Shown piece by piece: positions 1-6,145 of a stretch of 7,273 nucleotides of DNA. The notes under the pieces are model-generated. The model worked only from the letters and a program-made list of their open reading frames with translations, searched no databases and was not told the origin of the DNA. Source of the stretch: Oscillospiraceae bacterium. Lineage in GTDB: Bacteria > Bacillota > Clostridia > Oscillospirales > Oscillospiraceae. Location of the stretch: positions 1 through 7,273 of the forward strand of contig JAFPTE010000200.1 of the NCBI GenBank assembly GCA_017400415.1, given 5' to 3'. The translations under genes were made by a program, and so were the position numbers. Every line of letters begins with the position of its first letter. Within the stretch, counting starts at the first letter, position 1.

Positions 1-18
1 CGTATCGCCCTATTAATT

Positions 19-45
19 AAGACAGTCAAGGAGGCAAATTATTAC
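19..45 (-). promoter_or_regulatory. ECF-type promoter-like element, copy 1
   Basis: Read on the minus strand this is GTAATA, 16 bases, then GTCTT, inside repeat copy 1. The same element precedes the lipoprotein gene and the sigma operon in the same orientation. ECF sigma factors commonly recognise promoters with a conserved -10 containing GTC about 16 bases from the -35, so the layout fits. It points off the left edge, which implies a further target gene outside the window. Assignment to the local sigma factor is inference. Confidence 0.5.
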
Positions 46-65
46 AGTTAAGGCCGATAAAATAT

Positions 66-135
66 TTATTTTGTAGAATTGCACAATTTTAAGCTTTCAC
101 AAATGTGCAGGGTGACGGAGCAATCCCGGTTGGAA
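66..135 (-). pseudogene. Remnant of the anti-sigma-like gene (last 22 codons)
   Basis: The minus strand here encodes the same C-terminal tail as residues 207-228 of the intact gene at 1543-2229, ending VTLHICESLKL-NSTK and TAA. There are a few substitutions: Leu to Arg and Tyr to Cys near its start, and Tyr to Cys near its end. No start codon or upstream part of the gene exists, because the lipoprotein gene ends 16 bases before it. It is out of frame with that lipoprotein, so it is not an extension of it. It is best read as a fragment carried along in a duplication. Confidence 0.8.
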
Positions 136-151
136 GCGGCAGTATTCCGGC

Positions 152-1438
152 CTATTTTCCCTGAATCCAGATAAGGGTCTCGTTTTCCGGCCCGTCGGGG
201 CCCAGGCTGCAGCTTATAAGGCTGTAGGTATTACCTGAAGCCCTGAAATTCAATACAAGGTAAAGCCTGCCCTCCTCATAGAAAACATGAGAAATGTTAA
301 AGGCCGCTCTGCTTTCATAAATACCTTCTCCAATGCTTTCAACAAGGGCTTCAAGGGACACGGGGCCTTCGCAGATAACCTCTCCCTGAAGATTTCGCAC
401 AACAATGCCGATTGTGTGGTTTTCTTTGTCCAGCTTGACGAGAGATACTATCATTCCCTCAGCAATTCTTATGTCGCTGGATGACTCATAAATCTTTACA
501 AACTCCCCGTTTTCCTCCTTGAAAAGGCCGATCTTGAAGCCTTCACCAGTAAGCATGGATATATAAACCGTGCCGTCGCTCTCCACCCACATATCCCGAG
601 GCGTCCTTGTGGTTTTTACCTGGGCTACGAACTGGCTTTCCCATGTAACTGTATCTATTTTGAAAAGGCGCAGCTGAATATCCTGGGTTCCCACGTTCTC
701 GGAGGTAAGGTAATATATGTAATGCCCCGCAAAGCGGACAAAATCTGATCCGGAGGAGTTCTCAAACTTATACTCAAATATTAATTCACTGTCATTATAG
801 GGCCCGTCATACTTTCTTGCGTAAACTCGTGCGTAATACTGAGGACTTACCCCATCCTCCAGGTGGCGAACACTGCCCACGGTATATAAATACCCTCTGT
901 GAAGGTAGCTTCGGCTTGAGTTGCTGCTCTCGGGAATTACCATTTCTTTTGCCTTTGGAGACTGCGAATCGTACCATATGCTTCGCTCAGACCCGTCTAT
1001 GGCCATGGTGTACACGCATGAGTGATAAGACACAGGAATGATAGGATCTGGATAACGCCCCGGAATATACAGCTTCCCCTCCAATTCGAAATTGTTGGTC
1101 CATTTAGCTCCCATGCAGTAGGCGCCGCACTGGTCATCATTGTGCTGACACTCGGGCTTGAAGCAGAGATAATCCAGAATTCCAGTGGTTTTATCGTAAT
1201 ATCTGACATATTCGAACGGGTCCCCGATGAAATAAAAGGTATCCTTTGTGTCCAAATAAGGAAGCCTTAAGTTAATCTGCGCATTCACGCTTTTCGGAAC
1301 ATCGTAACCCGGAATATATTCATCCGTGGTGAAATCGGGCCGCTGCATTTCCTCTCCCCTATCCTCCGGCGTCACTGCACAGGAGCAGAGGGAAAGAAGC
1401 AGGGACAGCAAGAGCAGTATTGCTATGGCTTTTTTCAT
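152..1438 (-). CDS. Secreted lipoprotein with Cys cluster, function unknown
   Basis: This gene encodes a 428-residue predicted lipoprotein anchored on the outer face of the membrane. The start at 1438 is chosen because AGGAG lies 8 bases upstream (1447-1451) and the protein then opens MKKAIAILLL. A start at 1468 would add ten residues before the signal peptide and has no good ribosome site. The signal peptide has a Lys-Lys n-region, a Leu-rich core and a lipobox LCSC with the lipidated Cys at residue 20. The mature part has a cysteine cluster CFKPECQH followed by C-x3-C (C92, C97, H99, C104, C108), a pattern I associate with a clostridial lipoprotein family of unknown function. The remainder is rich in short beta-like segments with YIY/YLY repeats, so a beta-propeller fold is possible but unproven. 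The gene is more AT-rich than its neighbours. It lies between two copies of a direct repeat and downstream of an ECF-like promoter, which suggests control by the adjacent sigma factor. Confidence 0.85.
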   Translation of the reverse strand: MKKAIAILLLLSLLLSLCSCAVTPEDRGEEMQRPDFTTDEYIPGYDVPKSVNAQINLRLPYLDTKDTFYFIGDPFEYVRYYDKTTGILDYLCFKPECQHNDDQCGAYCMGAKWTNNFELEGKLYIPGRYPDPIIPVSYHSCVYTMAIDGSERSIWYDSQSPKAKEMVIPESSNSSRSYLHRGYLYTVGSVRHLEDGVSPQYYARVYARKYDGPYNDSELIFEYKFENSSGSDFVRFAGHYIYYLTSENVGTQDIQLRLFKIDTVTWESQFVAQVKTTRTPRDMWVESDGTVYISMLTGEGFKIGLFKEENGEFVKIYESSSDIRIAEGMIVSLVKLDKENHTIGIVVRNLQGEVICEGPVSLEALVESIGEGIYESRAAFNISHVFYEEGRLYLVLNFRASGNTYSLISCSLGPDGPENETLIWIQGK

Positions 1439-1477
1439 GGTCGGATCTCCTTTTTTTATAATTCTCATGTCTTCAGG

Positions 1478-1612
1478 CGTATCGCCCTATTAATTAAGAC
1501 AGTCAAGGAGGCAAATTATTACAGTTAAGGCCGATAAAATTTTTATTTTGTAGAATTGTACAATTTTAAGCTTTCACAAATGTGCAGGGTGACGGAGTAA
1601 TCCAGGTTGGAA
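1478..1612. repeat. Direct repeat, copy 2
   Basis: This is the second copy of the approximately 135-bp repeat seen at 1-135. Here its right part is the genuine 3' end of the anti-sigma-like gene (stop at 1543-1545). Its left part is the spacer between that gene and the lipoprotein, including the promoter-like element at 1496-1522. Because this copy is continuous with an intact gene, it is probably the parental copy. Confidence 0.95.
1496..1522 (-). promoter_or_regulatory. ECF-type promoter-like element before the lipoprotein gene
   Basis: On the minus strand this reads GTAATA-N16-GTCTT. Transcription would start near 1489, giving a leader of about 50 bases to the lipoprotein ATG at 1438. The element matches the one upstream of the sigma operon at 17 fixed positions (GTAATAAT-N10-GACTGTCTT). 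The ten central bases differ, as expected for a promoter spacer. An alternative sigma-A reading starting at TTGACT within it has only a poor -10 (GATACG). There is no hairpin terminator between the anti-sigma-like gene and the lipoprotein, so read-through from the operon is also possible. Confidence 0.55.
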
Positions 1613-2229
1613 CCGATTGCCACTGCAACCTTTGTCCTCTCGTCCACCCAGAAAAAATCGTGGCTCTCTTCCTCCGGGTCATAGATATACTGGGCTATAT
1701 TGCCGTTAATATTTACGGCCTTGACCTCAAGGGGGGTGTCTTCTCCCTCGTAGGAGACAACTGTGCTGCCCCCTATTGTAAGCTGAATATAGACCCAATG
1801 CTCTTCCGATACGTCATAATACATAGCTATATAGCTGTTATTATCCTTTTCCTCAAAATCCGCTTTCATATCCTCCGGAATCCCACTTATCTCAAACTCC
1901 GGAAGAACGGGCTCCGCATCGGTATCTTCAACTGAGTAGGAAACCCCCTTGGGGAAGAACTCTCTCACCCACCCCACAAAGGCGGCACGGGCAGTAGGGG
2001 CGGCCAGAAGGGTCACGGCGCCCAGCATCACCAGGACCAGCACCGCCGCCGCAGCGGTCCGCAGGACCCGGCGGAGAATATACCGGCGCTCCGTCTTCCT
2101 TATGAGGGCAGCCATGTTCCGCTCAAACTCCGGGGAGAATTCCCCCTCCCAGGGGGGAGGGAGGGAGGCATAGAGCTGCTGCTCATACTCCCGCATAAGC
2201 CGGCGCAGCTGCTCATCTGTCAGATTCAT
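1543..2229 (-). CDS. Anti-sigma-like membrane protein (DUF4367-like C-terminus)
   Basis: This is a 228-residue protein with a charged cytoplasmic N-terminal part (about 1-56), one membrane helix (about 57-77, AAAAVLVLVMLGAVTLLAA) and an extracytoplasmic C-terminal domain (about 90-228). The topology is that of an ECF anti-sigma factor. The C-terminal part resembles the DUF4367 domain often seen in clostridial genes next to ECF sigma factors. I judge this from general pattern, not an alignment. The ATG at 2229 overlaps the sigma stop as ATGA, with GGAGGG upstream, so translation is coupled to the sigma gene. No zinc-binding HxxxCxxC motif of the ZAS type is present. The likely role is to hold the sigma factor at the membrane until an envelope signal arrives. 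The last 22 codons are duplicated at 66-135. Confidence 0.75.
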   Translation of the reverse strand: MNLTDEQLRRLMREYEQQLYASLPPPWEGEFSPEFERNMAALIRKTERRYILRRVLRTAAAAVLVLVMLGAVTLLAAPTARAAFVGWVREFFPKGVSYSVEDTDAEPVLPEFEISGIPEDMKADFEEKDNNSYIAMYYDVSEEHWVYIQLTIGGSTVVSYEGEDTPLEVKAVNINGNIAQYIYDPEEESHDFFWVDERTKVAVAIGSNLDYSVTLHICESLKLYNSTK

Positions 2230-2735
2230 ATTGAGTATCCCTCCTTCTCAAGCTCCTTGCGCAGGGCCTCACGGGCCCGGCTTATGAGCACGCCAACGGC
2301 ACCGGGGGTCCGGCCCAGCAGCTGGGCAATCTCCCGGTTTGTGTAGCCCTCCGCAAAGCGCAGCAGCAGCACGCTGCGGTAGTCCTCCCGGAGGCGGCCC
2401 ATGATTTCCGTGAGGTCTATCCTCTCCCCATGGGCAGCCTTCGGCGGCTCCTCCTCCAGGGGGACGTACTGCCCCTCCTTCTGCAGAAGCTCCGTGCACT
2501 TTCGCTGAATGGTTATGTAGATGTAGGCGGCGGTCCGTGGGTCCTCCGGGCCGTGCAGGCTCTCAATGTTCCGGGCTATGGCAAAAAAGGCCTCCTGTAC
2601 GGCCTCCTCTGCCAGGTCACGGTTTTCCGTCCGGTTCATGGCCACGGTCATCATCTTCCGCCGCCAGCGGCTGTATATGGCCTCAAACCGTTTGCGGCCA
2701 GACGGCGTATCGATCTCGGCAAGAAAAACAAGCAA
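2226..2735 (-). CDS. ECF-type RNA polymerase sigma factor
   Basis: This is a 169-residue sigma-70 family protein of ECF size, with regions 2 and 4 only. Region 2 spans about residues 13-85 and contains the typical helix LAEEAVQEAFFAIARNI (41-57). Region 4 spans about 107-162, with VLLLRFAEGYTNREIAQLLG and the recognition helix TPGAVGVLISRAREALRK. The start is a TTG at 2735, supported by AAGGGTGAT (close to the 16S complement) about 7 bases upstream. No ATG fits before region 2, and the rare start may limit output. It is the first gene of an operon with the anti-sigma-like gene (ATGA overlap). Two promoters lie upstream: a consensus sigma-A site at 2772-2800 and an ECF-like site at 2831-2857 that probably allows autoactivation. 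The exact ECF subgroup cannot be named from sequence alone. Confidence 0.9.
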   Translation of the reverse strand: MLVFLAEIDTPSGRKRFEAIYSRWRRKMMTVAMNRTENRDLAEEAVQEAFFAIARNIESLHGPEDPRTAAYIYITIQRKCTELLQKEGQYVPLEEEPPKAAHGERIDLTEIMGRLREDYRSVLLLRFAEGYTNREIAQLLGRTPGAVGVLISRAREALRKELEKEGYSI

Positions 2736-2771
2736 GCTTAATCACCCTTGCAGTTATAATCAGGCGATTAT

Positions 2772-2800
2772 ATTATAAGCGTTTCGTCCTTCCCAGTCAA
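2772..2800 (-). promoter_or_regulatory. Sigma-A promoter of the sigma/anti-sigma operon
   Basis: On the minus strand TTGACT (2795-2800) is separated by exactly 17 bases from TATAAT (2772-2777), an almost perfect housekeeping promoter. Transcription would start near 2765, leaving about 30 bases to the TTG start codon of the sigma gene. This supplies basal expression independent of the sigma factor itself. Confidence 0.8.
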
Positions 2801-2830
2801 GACCGATAGTCTGAAGAGCCTCTGTATATA

Positions 2831-2857
2831 AAGACAGTCGTGAAGCCGGATTATTAC
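2831..2857 (-). promoter_or_regulatory. ECF-type promoter-like element before the sigma operon
   Basis: On the minus strand this reads GTAATA, 16 bases, GTCTT, about 100 bases upstream of the sigma start codon and outside the sigma-A promoter. It shares GTAATAAT-N10-GACTGTCTT with the two repeat-borne copies, although the surrounding sequence is unrelated. The shared bases are therefore likely functional rather than duplicated. Autoregulation of an ECF sigma factor by its own promoter is common. Confidence 0.6.
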
Positions 2858-2964
2858 GCTTTTTCCCAAAGCTTTTTTATCTTTGTAACTCTGCACAAAT
2901 CCGCACTGCCCATTTTGTGCGGCATGACGGGAAAATCGGCGCCCTGACCGGGCGAGAATCGGGC

Positions 2965-2993
2965 TGTACAATCCGCCCCCTTCGTGATACAAT
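2965..2993 (+). promoter_or_regulatory. Probable promoter of the NifX-FKBP/helicase unit
   Basis: TGTACA (2965-2970) and TACAAT (2988-2993) are spaced by 17 bases, so the -10 is good and the -35 is moderate. Transcription would start near 3000, leaving a leader of about 25 bases that includes the ribosome site AAGGAGAGG at 3011-3019. No attenuator or riboswitch-like fold stands out in this short leader. The 2736-3024 intergenic region is a divergent promoter region shared with the sigma operon. Confidence 0.5.
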
Positions 2994-3024
2994 AGGGAAA
3001 AAAGCCACTGAAGGAGAGGCACAA

Positions 3025-3834
3025 ATGAGAATTGCGGTAACCTACGATAACGGAAATATCTTCCAGCACTTCGGCCATACGGAGTTTTTCAAGGTCTACG
3101 AGATAGAGGACGGCAGAATCGCCGGAGCCCGGGTCATAGGCTCCGGGGGCAGCGGCCACGGGGCTCTGGCGGAGCTTCTCCAGGGGGAGGGCATCCACGT
3201 TCTCATCTGCGGCGGCATCGGCGGCGGGGCCCAGGCCGCCCTGGCGGAGCGGGGAATCGAGCTCTGCGCCGGGCAGAGCGGCGATGCGGACAATGCGGTG
3301 CTGGCCTACCTGCGGGGGGAGCTCATAAGCTCCGGCGCCAACTGCGACCATCACCACGGCGAGGGTCACTCCTGCGGCAGCGGCGGCTGCGGCAGCTGCC
3401 ATTCCGGCGGCAAAAACACCGGCAAAACCTGCCGGGTCCACTACCGGGGCTATTTCAACGACGGCACCCAGTTCGACTCCTCCTACGACAGGGGCGAGCC
3501 CCTGGAGTTCATCTGCGGCGCCGGCCAGATGATTGAGGGCTTCGACAGGGCCGTGGAGAATATGGACGTGGGCCAGGAGATTGACATCCACCTTCTGCCG
3601 GCCCAGGCCTACGGGGAGTACGACCCGGACGCCGTTTTCACCGTTGAGCTTGCCCGGATGCCCGGTGCGGAGCAGCTTGCGCCGGGCGAGCAGGTGTACC
3701 TGCAGGATCAGCACGGCCGTCCCTTCCCGGCTCTGGTCACCGCCAGGGACGAGAATACCGTCACCTTTGACTTAAACCACCAAATGGCAGGCAAGGAGCT
3801 CAATTTCCACATCCTGCTGGTGGAAGCGGAATAA
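3025..3834 (+). CDS. NifX/NifB-like domain fused to SlyD-type FKBP prolyl isomerase
   Basis: This is a 269-residue fusion protein, predicted cytoplasmic. The start at 3025 follows AAGGAGAGG by 5 bases and begins the conserved MRIAVTYDNGNIFQHFGH strand; an in-frame extension back to 2917 lacks such support. Residues 1-105 resemble the dinitrogenase iron-molybdenum cofactor family (NifX/NifB C-terminal type), small domains that bind metal clusters. Residues 106-132 form a linker rich in Cys and His (C107, H109-H111, H115, C117, C122, C125, H126), likely to bind metal. Residues 135-200 and about 246-266 form an FKBP domain, with Y140, F150-D151, F162, I170, F173 and Y196 at positions expected in the prolyl isomerase pocket. 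Residues about 201-245 are the insert-in-flap chaperone domain of SlyD. SlyD is a metal-handling folding helper, usually with a His-rich C-terminal tail; here the metal-binding stretch precedes the FKBP domain instead. No other nif genes are nearby, so a role in nitrogen fixation is not implied. The substrate and metal are unknown. Confidence 0.88.
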   Translation: MRIAVTYDNGNIFQHFGHTEFFKVYEIEDGRIAGARVIGSGGSGHGALAELLQGEGIHVLICGGIGGGAQAALAERGIELCAGQSGDADNAVLAYLRGELISSGANCDHHHGEGHSCGSGGCGSCHSGGKNTGKTCRVHYRGYFNDGTQFDSSYDRGEPLEFICGAGQMIEGFDRAVENMDVGQEIDIHLLPAQAYGEYDPDAVFTVELARMPGAEQLAPGEQVYLQDQHGRPFPALVTARDENTVTFDLNHQMAGKELNFHILLVEAE

Positions 3835-3837
3835 GAC

Positions 3838-5343
3838 ATGAGCGCCGGAGGACATTTTGAGACCAGAGCGGTCAACATATACTCCCTTTCACGGCTCCAT
3901 GAGGAGGTGCCCTTCAACCTTTTGGAGCGGCACGCCTCTCAGAAGCGCCGGGTCCAGCGGACCCAGGCCCACGAGATAGAGTCCCTGCGCCTTCTGACGG
4001 ACGCCCTTATGGGCTGCGGCCTCGGGGTTGCGGACCTGGACGGCTTTTTCTTCTCCTACCGGATACCCCAGATCGGCAAGGAGTTCGACCTTCTGAAGCT
4101 CACGGACCGGGTCTGCCTGAATATCGAGCTCAAAAGCGCCCCCGTGCCGGAAAAGCAGATCCTCAGCCAGCTTCTGAAAAACCGGCACTATCTCTCCCAC
4201 CTGGGCAGAAGGCTCCGGCTCTTCACGGCGGAGACAGGCTCCGGCACGGTCTACACCCTTACGGAGGACGGCGGGCTCAAAAGGGTGCCCCTCCGGTCCC
4301 TGGCCGGGGCGGTCCGGGCAGTTCGGACCGGGTACGCAGAGCACATTGACGGCCTGTTCCGGGCCTCGGACTACCTGGTCTCCCCCATCGCCACGCCGGA
4401 GCGGTTCATCCGGGGGGAGTACTTTCTGACCCCCGCCCAGGAGGAGATAAAAAGGAAAATCCTCCGTGTTTCAGGGCGCCCGGGCCCGGCCTTCATCCAC
4501 ATAACCGGCAGGCCCGGCACCGGCAAGACCCTGCTGCTCTACGACCTGGCCAAGACCCTGGCAGCCTCTGCCCCCACCTTGCTTATGAGCTGCTCCCCCC
4601 TTCTGCCCGGCCAGGAGCTCATCGGCCGGGAGACGGAGGGCCTCACGGTGGCCTCCCCGGCGGACCGGGACATATCCGGCTTTGCATATATCCTGACGGA
4701 TGAGACCCACCGGCTGGACCGGGAGAGCTTTGAGAAGCTTTGCCGCCGGGCAAAGGCGGCCGGGGCCGTGTGTATCTTCTCCTCGGACCCGGAGCAGGTC
4801 CTGTCCACCAAGGAAAAGCTCAGCGGCGTTTCCGGGCGCATAGGAGAGACAGCGGGGAAAAACGTCTTCACCCTCTCCGAAAAGCTCCGGACAAACGCCG
4901 ACCTGACGGCCTTCATATCCCAGGTGCGAAATCTCCGATACCGGCCCAAGGCCCCGGTGGACTACTCTGCCGTGAGCTTATGCTACGCCAACACCACCGG
5001 CGAGGCCCAGGAGCTCATTGCATACTTCCGGGCGAAGGGCTACGTCTTCATAAACTACACAAGGCCGGACTTCGTGCCGGGCCCCTACTCCGATTATGAG
5101 GAGGACTTCGACACACACCACGTCATAGGCCGGGAGTTTGACCGGGTGCTGATGCTCATGGACAGCTCCTTCTGCTACGATTCCGACGGCAGGCTTCAGG
5201 GCATTCCCCACCCGAATCCGGACCTTATGTACCCCAACCTCTTTTACCAGGGGGTCACCCGGGTCCGGGAGGAGCTGGCCCTCATCGTGGTCCGCTCCCC
5301 GGAGCTTTTTGAAAAAATCGCCTCCATAGTCTCACAAAAATAA
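3838..5343 (+). CDS. PD-(D/E)XK-like nuclease fused to DUF2075-type SF1 helicase/ATPase
   Basis: This is a 501-residue cytoplasmic protein with two modules. The N-terminal part (about 40-135) has the signature of a PD-(D/E)XK nuclease-like fold: a helix with E46/E48, GKEFDLL with D84, a strand ending IELK (E97, K99), then a helix QILSQLLKNRHYL. The C-terminal part (about 195-495) is a superfamily 1 helicase/ATPase of the DUF2075 kind. It has Walker A GRPGTGKT (224-231), Walker B/motif II ILTDETH (285-291), motif III FSSDPEQ (314-320), LSEKLRTN (346-353) as motif IV, HHVIGREFDRV (427-437) as motif V and YQGVTRVREEL (470-480) as motif VI. All core ATPase motifs are intact. The ATG is 3 bases after the upstream stop with only a weak ribosome site, so translation is probably coupled to the NifX-FKBP gene. 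Such nuclease-helicase fusions occur in DNA repair and phage defence; which applies here cannot be told. No convincing terminator follows. Confidence 0.8.
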   Translation: MSAGGHFETRAVNIYSLSRLHEEVPFNLLERHASQKRRVQRTQAHEIESLRLLTDALMGCGLGVADLDGFFFSYRIPQIGKEFDLLKLTDRVCLNIELKSAPVPEKQILSQLLKNRHYLSHLGRRLRLFTAETGSGTVYTLTEDGGLKRVPLRSLAGAVRAVRTGYAEHIDGLFRASDYLVSPIATPERFIRGEYFLTPAQEEIKRKILRVSGRPGPAFIHITGRPGTGKTLLLYDLAKTLAASAPTLLMSCSPLLPGQELIGRETEGLTVASPADRDISGFAYILTDETHRLDRESFEKLCRRAKAAGAVCIFSSDPEQVLSTKEKLSGVSGRIGETAGKNVFTLSEKLRTNADLTAFISQVRNLRYRPKAPVDYSAVSLCYANTTGEAQELIAYFRAKGYVFINYTRPDFVPGPYSDYEEDFDTHHVIGREFDRVLMLMDSSFCYDSDGRLQGIPHPNPDLMYPNLFYQGVTRVREELALIVVRSPELFEKIASIVSQK

Positions 5344-5364
5344 AAAATCCCCCTGGGTAAGGGG

Positions 5365-5395
5365 TTGCTTGTTACGCTGCGTCATGTTGTAAAAT
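5365..5395 (+). promoter_or_regulatory. MerR-type promoter with 19-bp spacer
   Basis: TTGCTT (5365-5370) and TAAAAT (5390-5395) are separated by 19 bases, the over-long spacer typical of promoters that MerR proteins activate by DNA distortion. A small interrupted palindrome ACGC-T-GCGT lies inside the spacer at 5374-5382, two bases off its exact centre. The start point would be near 5402, just upstream of the ribosome site AAAGGAGG (5405-5412). The spacing is visible in the sequence; autoregulation is inferred. Confidence 0.5.
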
Positions 5396-5419
5396 GCAGG
5401 GCGAAAGGAGGCGAAGGCT

Positions 5420-6145
5420 GTGTCAAAATACACCACGGGAGAGGTTGCAAAGCTCTGCGGCGTCACGGTCCGGACAGTTCAGTATTACGATACCCGGGGC
5501 ATTCTGATCCCCAGCGAGCTCTCCGAGGGCGGGCGTCGGCTCTACTCGGATGAGGACCTTAAGCGCATGCGGGTCATATGCTTTCTGCGGGAGCTGGACC
5601 TGCCCATTGACGCCATATCCCAGATCCTACGGGAGGAGCACCCGGAGAAGGTCATCTCCCTGCTGATCGAGCAGCAGGAAATTGCCCTTTCCGACGAAAT
5701 CTCCGCAAAGCAGGAGAAGCTCACGAAGCTCCGGGAGCTGAAAAAGGGACTGCAGGCCCGGCAGACCTGCTCCCTGGAATCCATCGGTGACATAGCCGTA
5801 GTTATGGAAGGCAGAAAAAAGCTGAAGGCCATGCGCTGGGCCATGATTCTGACCGGAATCCCAATCGCGGCGTTTCAGTGGTTTTCCATCATTTTCTGGA
5901 TTGTGAAGGGCGTCTGGTGGCCCTTTGCGGTCTGGGCCGCAGCTGCGGCCGTCTGGGGAATAATCGTCAGCCGCTATTACTTCAGTCACGTAAGCTACAT
6001 CTGCCCGGAGTGCCACGAGGTGTTCCGGCCCGCCCTGAAGGAGGCCTTCTGGGCAAACCACACCCCCACCGCCCGGAAGCTCACCTGCACCTCCTGCGGC
6101 CGGAAGGGCTTCTGTGTGGAGGTCTGGGGAGGTGACGGGAAATGA
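5420..6145 (+). CDS. Membrane-anchored MerR-family regulator with zinc ribbon-like C-terminus
   Basis: This is a 241-residue protein starting at GTG 5420, placed by AAAGGAGG 7 bases upstream and by the immediate MerR helix-turn-helix. Residues 1-70 are the MerR DNA-binding domain (YTTGEVAKLCGVTVRTVQYYD, then GRRLYSDEDLKRM). Residues about 75-115 are a charged helix suited to the MerR dimer coiled coil. Two hydrophobic, Trp-rich segments follow at about 138-160 and 164-184, probably a membrane hairpin. The last part has CPEC (C195, C198) and CTSC (C223, C226), which together look like a zinc ribbon. A MerR regulator normally ends in an effector domain in the cytoplasm; a membrane hairpin with both ends inside would place the DNA-binding domain and the ribbon in the cytoplasm. 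It overlaps the next gene by ATGA. The effector, and whether the ribbon senses metal or partners, are unknown. Confidence 0.85.
   Translation: MSKYTTGEVAKLCGVTVRTVQYYDTRGILIPSELSEGGRRLYSDEDLKRMRVICFLRELDLPIDAISQILREEHPEKVISLLIEQQEIALSDEISAKQEKLTKLRELKKGLQARQTCSLESIGDIAVVMEGRKKLKAMRWAMILTGIPIAAFQWFSIIFWIVKGVWWPFAVWAAAAAVWGIIVSRYYFSHVSYICPECHEVFRPALKEAFWANHTPTARKLTCTSCGRKGFCVEVWGGDGK

Larger units (their letters stand above)
1..135. repeat. Direct repeat, copy 1 (cut by window edge)
   Basis: Bases 1-135 match 1478-1612 at a constant offset of 1477, with about four mismatches that I counted by eye (for example GCACAATT here against GTACAATT in copy 2). The match begins at the first base of the window, so the repeat may extend further left. 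It stops abruptly at the right, 16 bases before the lipoprotein stop codon. On the minus strand the repeat holds the last 22 codons and stop of the anti-sigma-like gene, followed by an intergenic stretch with a promoter-like element. It has no terminal inverted repeats or transposase, so a local duplication fits better than a mobile element. Confidence 0.95.

Noticed and set aside
1439..1468. Upstream in-frame start for the lipoprotein
   Set aside because: It would place ten residues before the signal peptide and has no good ribosome site, while AGGAG sits correctly before the ATG at 1438.
1554..1565. Perfect 12-bp palindrome AATTGTACAATT
   Set aside because: It lies inside the coding end of the anti-sigma-like gene and is broken in repeat copy 1, so it gives little support for an operator.
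1..1612. Insertion sequence or transposon bounded by the direct repeats
   Set aside because: No transposase, no terminal inverted repeats, and the repeat contains a piece of the neighbouring gene; a local tandem duplication explains it better.
2858..2878. GCTTT-TTCCC-AAAGC hairpin followed by six T on the plus strand
   Set aside because: The stem has five mostly AT pairs and there is no plus-strand gene upstream to terminate; likely chance in an AT-rich spacer.
3025..3360. Nitrogen-fixation gene cluster suggested by the NifX-like domain
   Set aside because: No nitrogenase or cofactor genes accompany it, and this small domain is widespread in non-fixing anaerobes.
2854..3714. Long open frame on the minus strand (286 codons)
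   Set aside because: It is antisense to the NifX-FKBP gene, has Ala/Gly/Val-rich low-complexity sequence with no recognisable motif, and lacks a ribosome site. The plus-strand gene explains the region.
5349..5364. CCCC/GGGG hairpin after the helicase gene
   Set aside because: The stem is only four to five base pairs with an 8-base loop and no clear T run after it, and it abuts the MerR -35; too weak to call a terminator.
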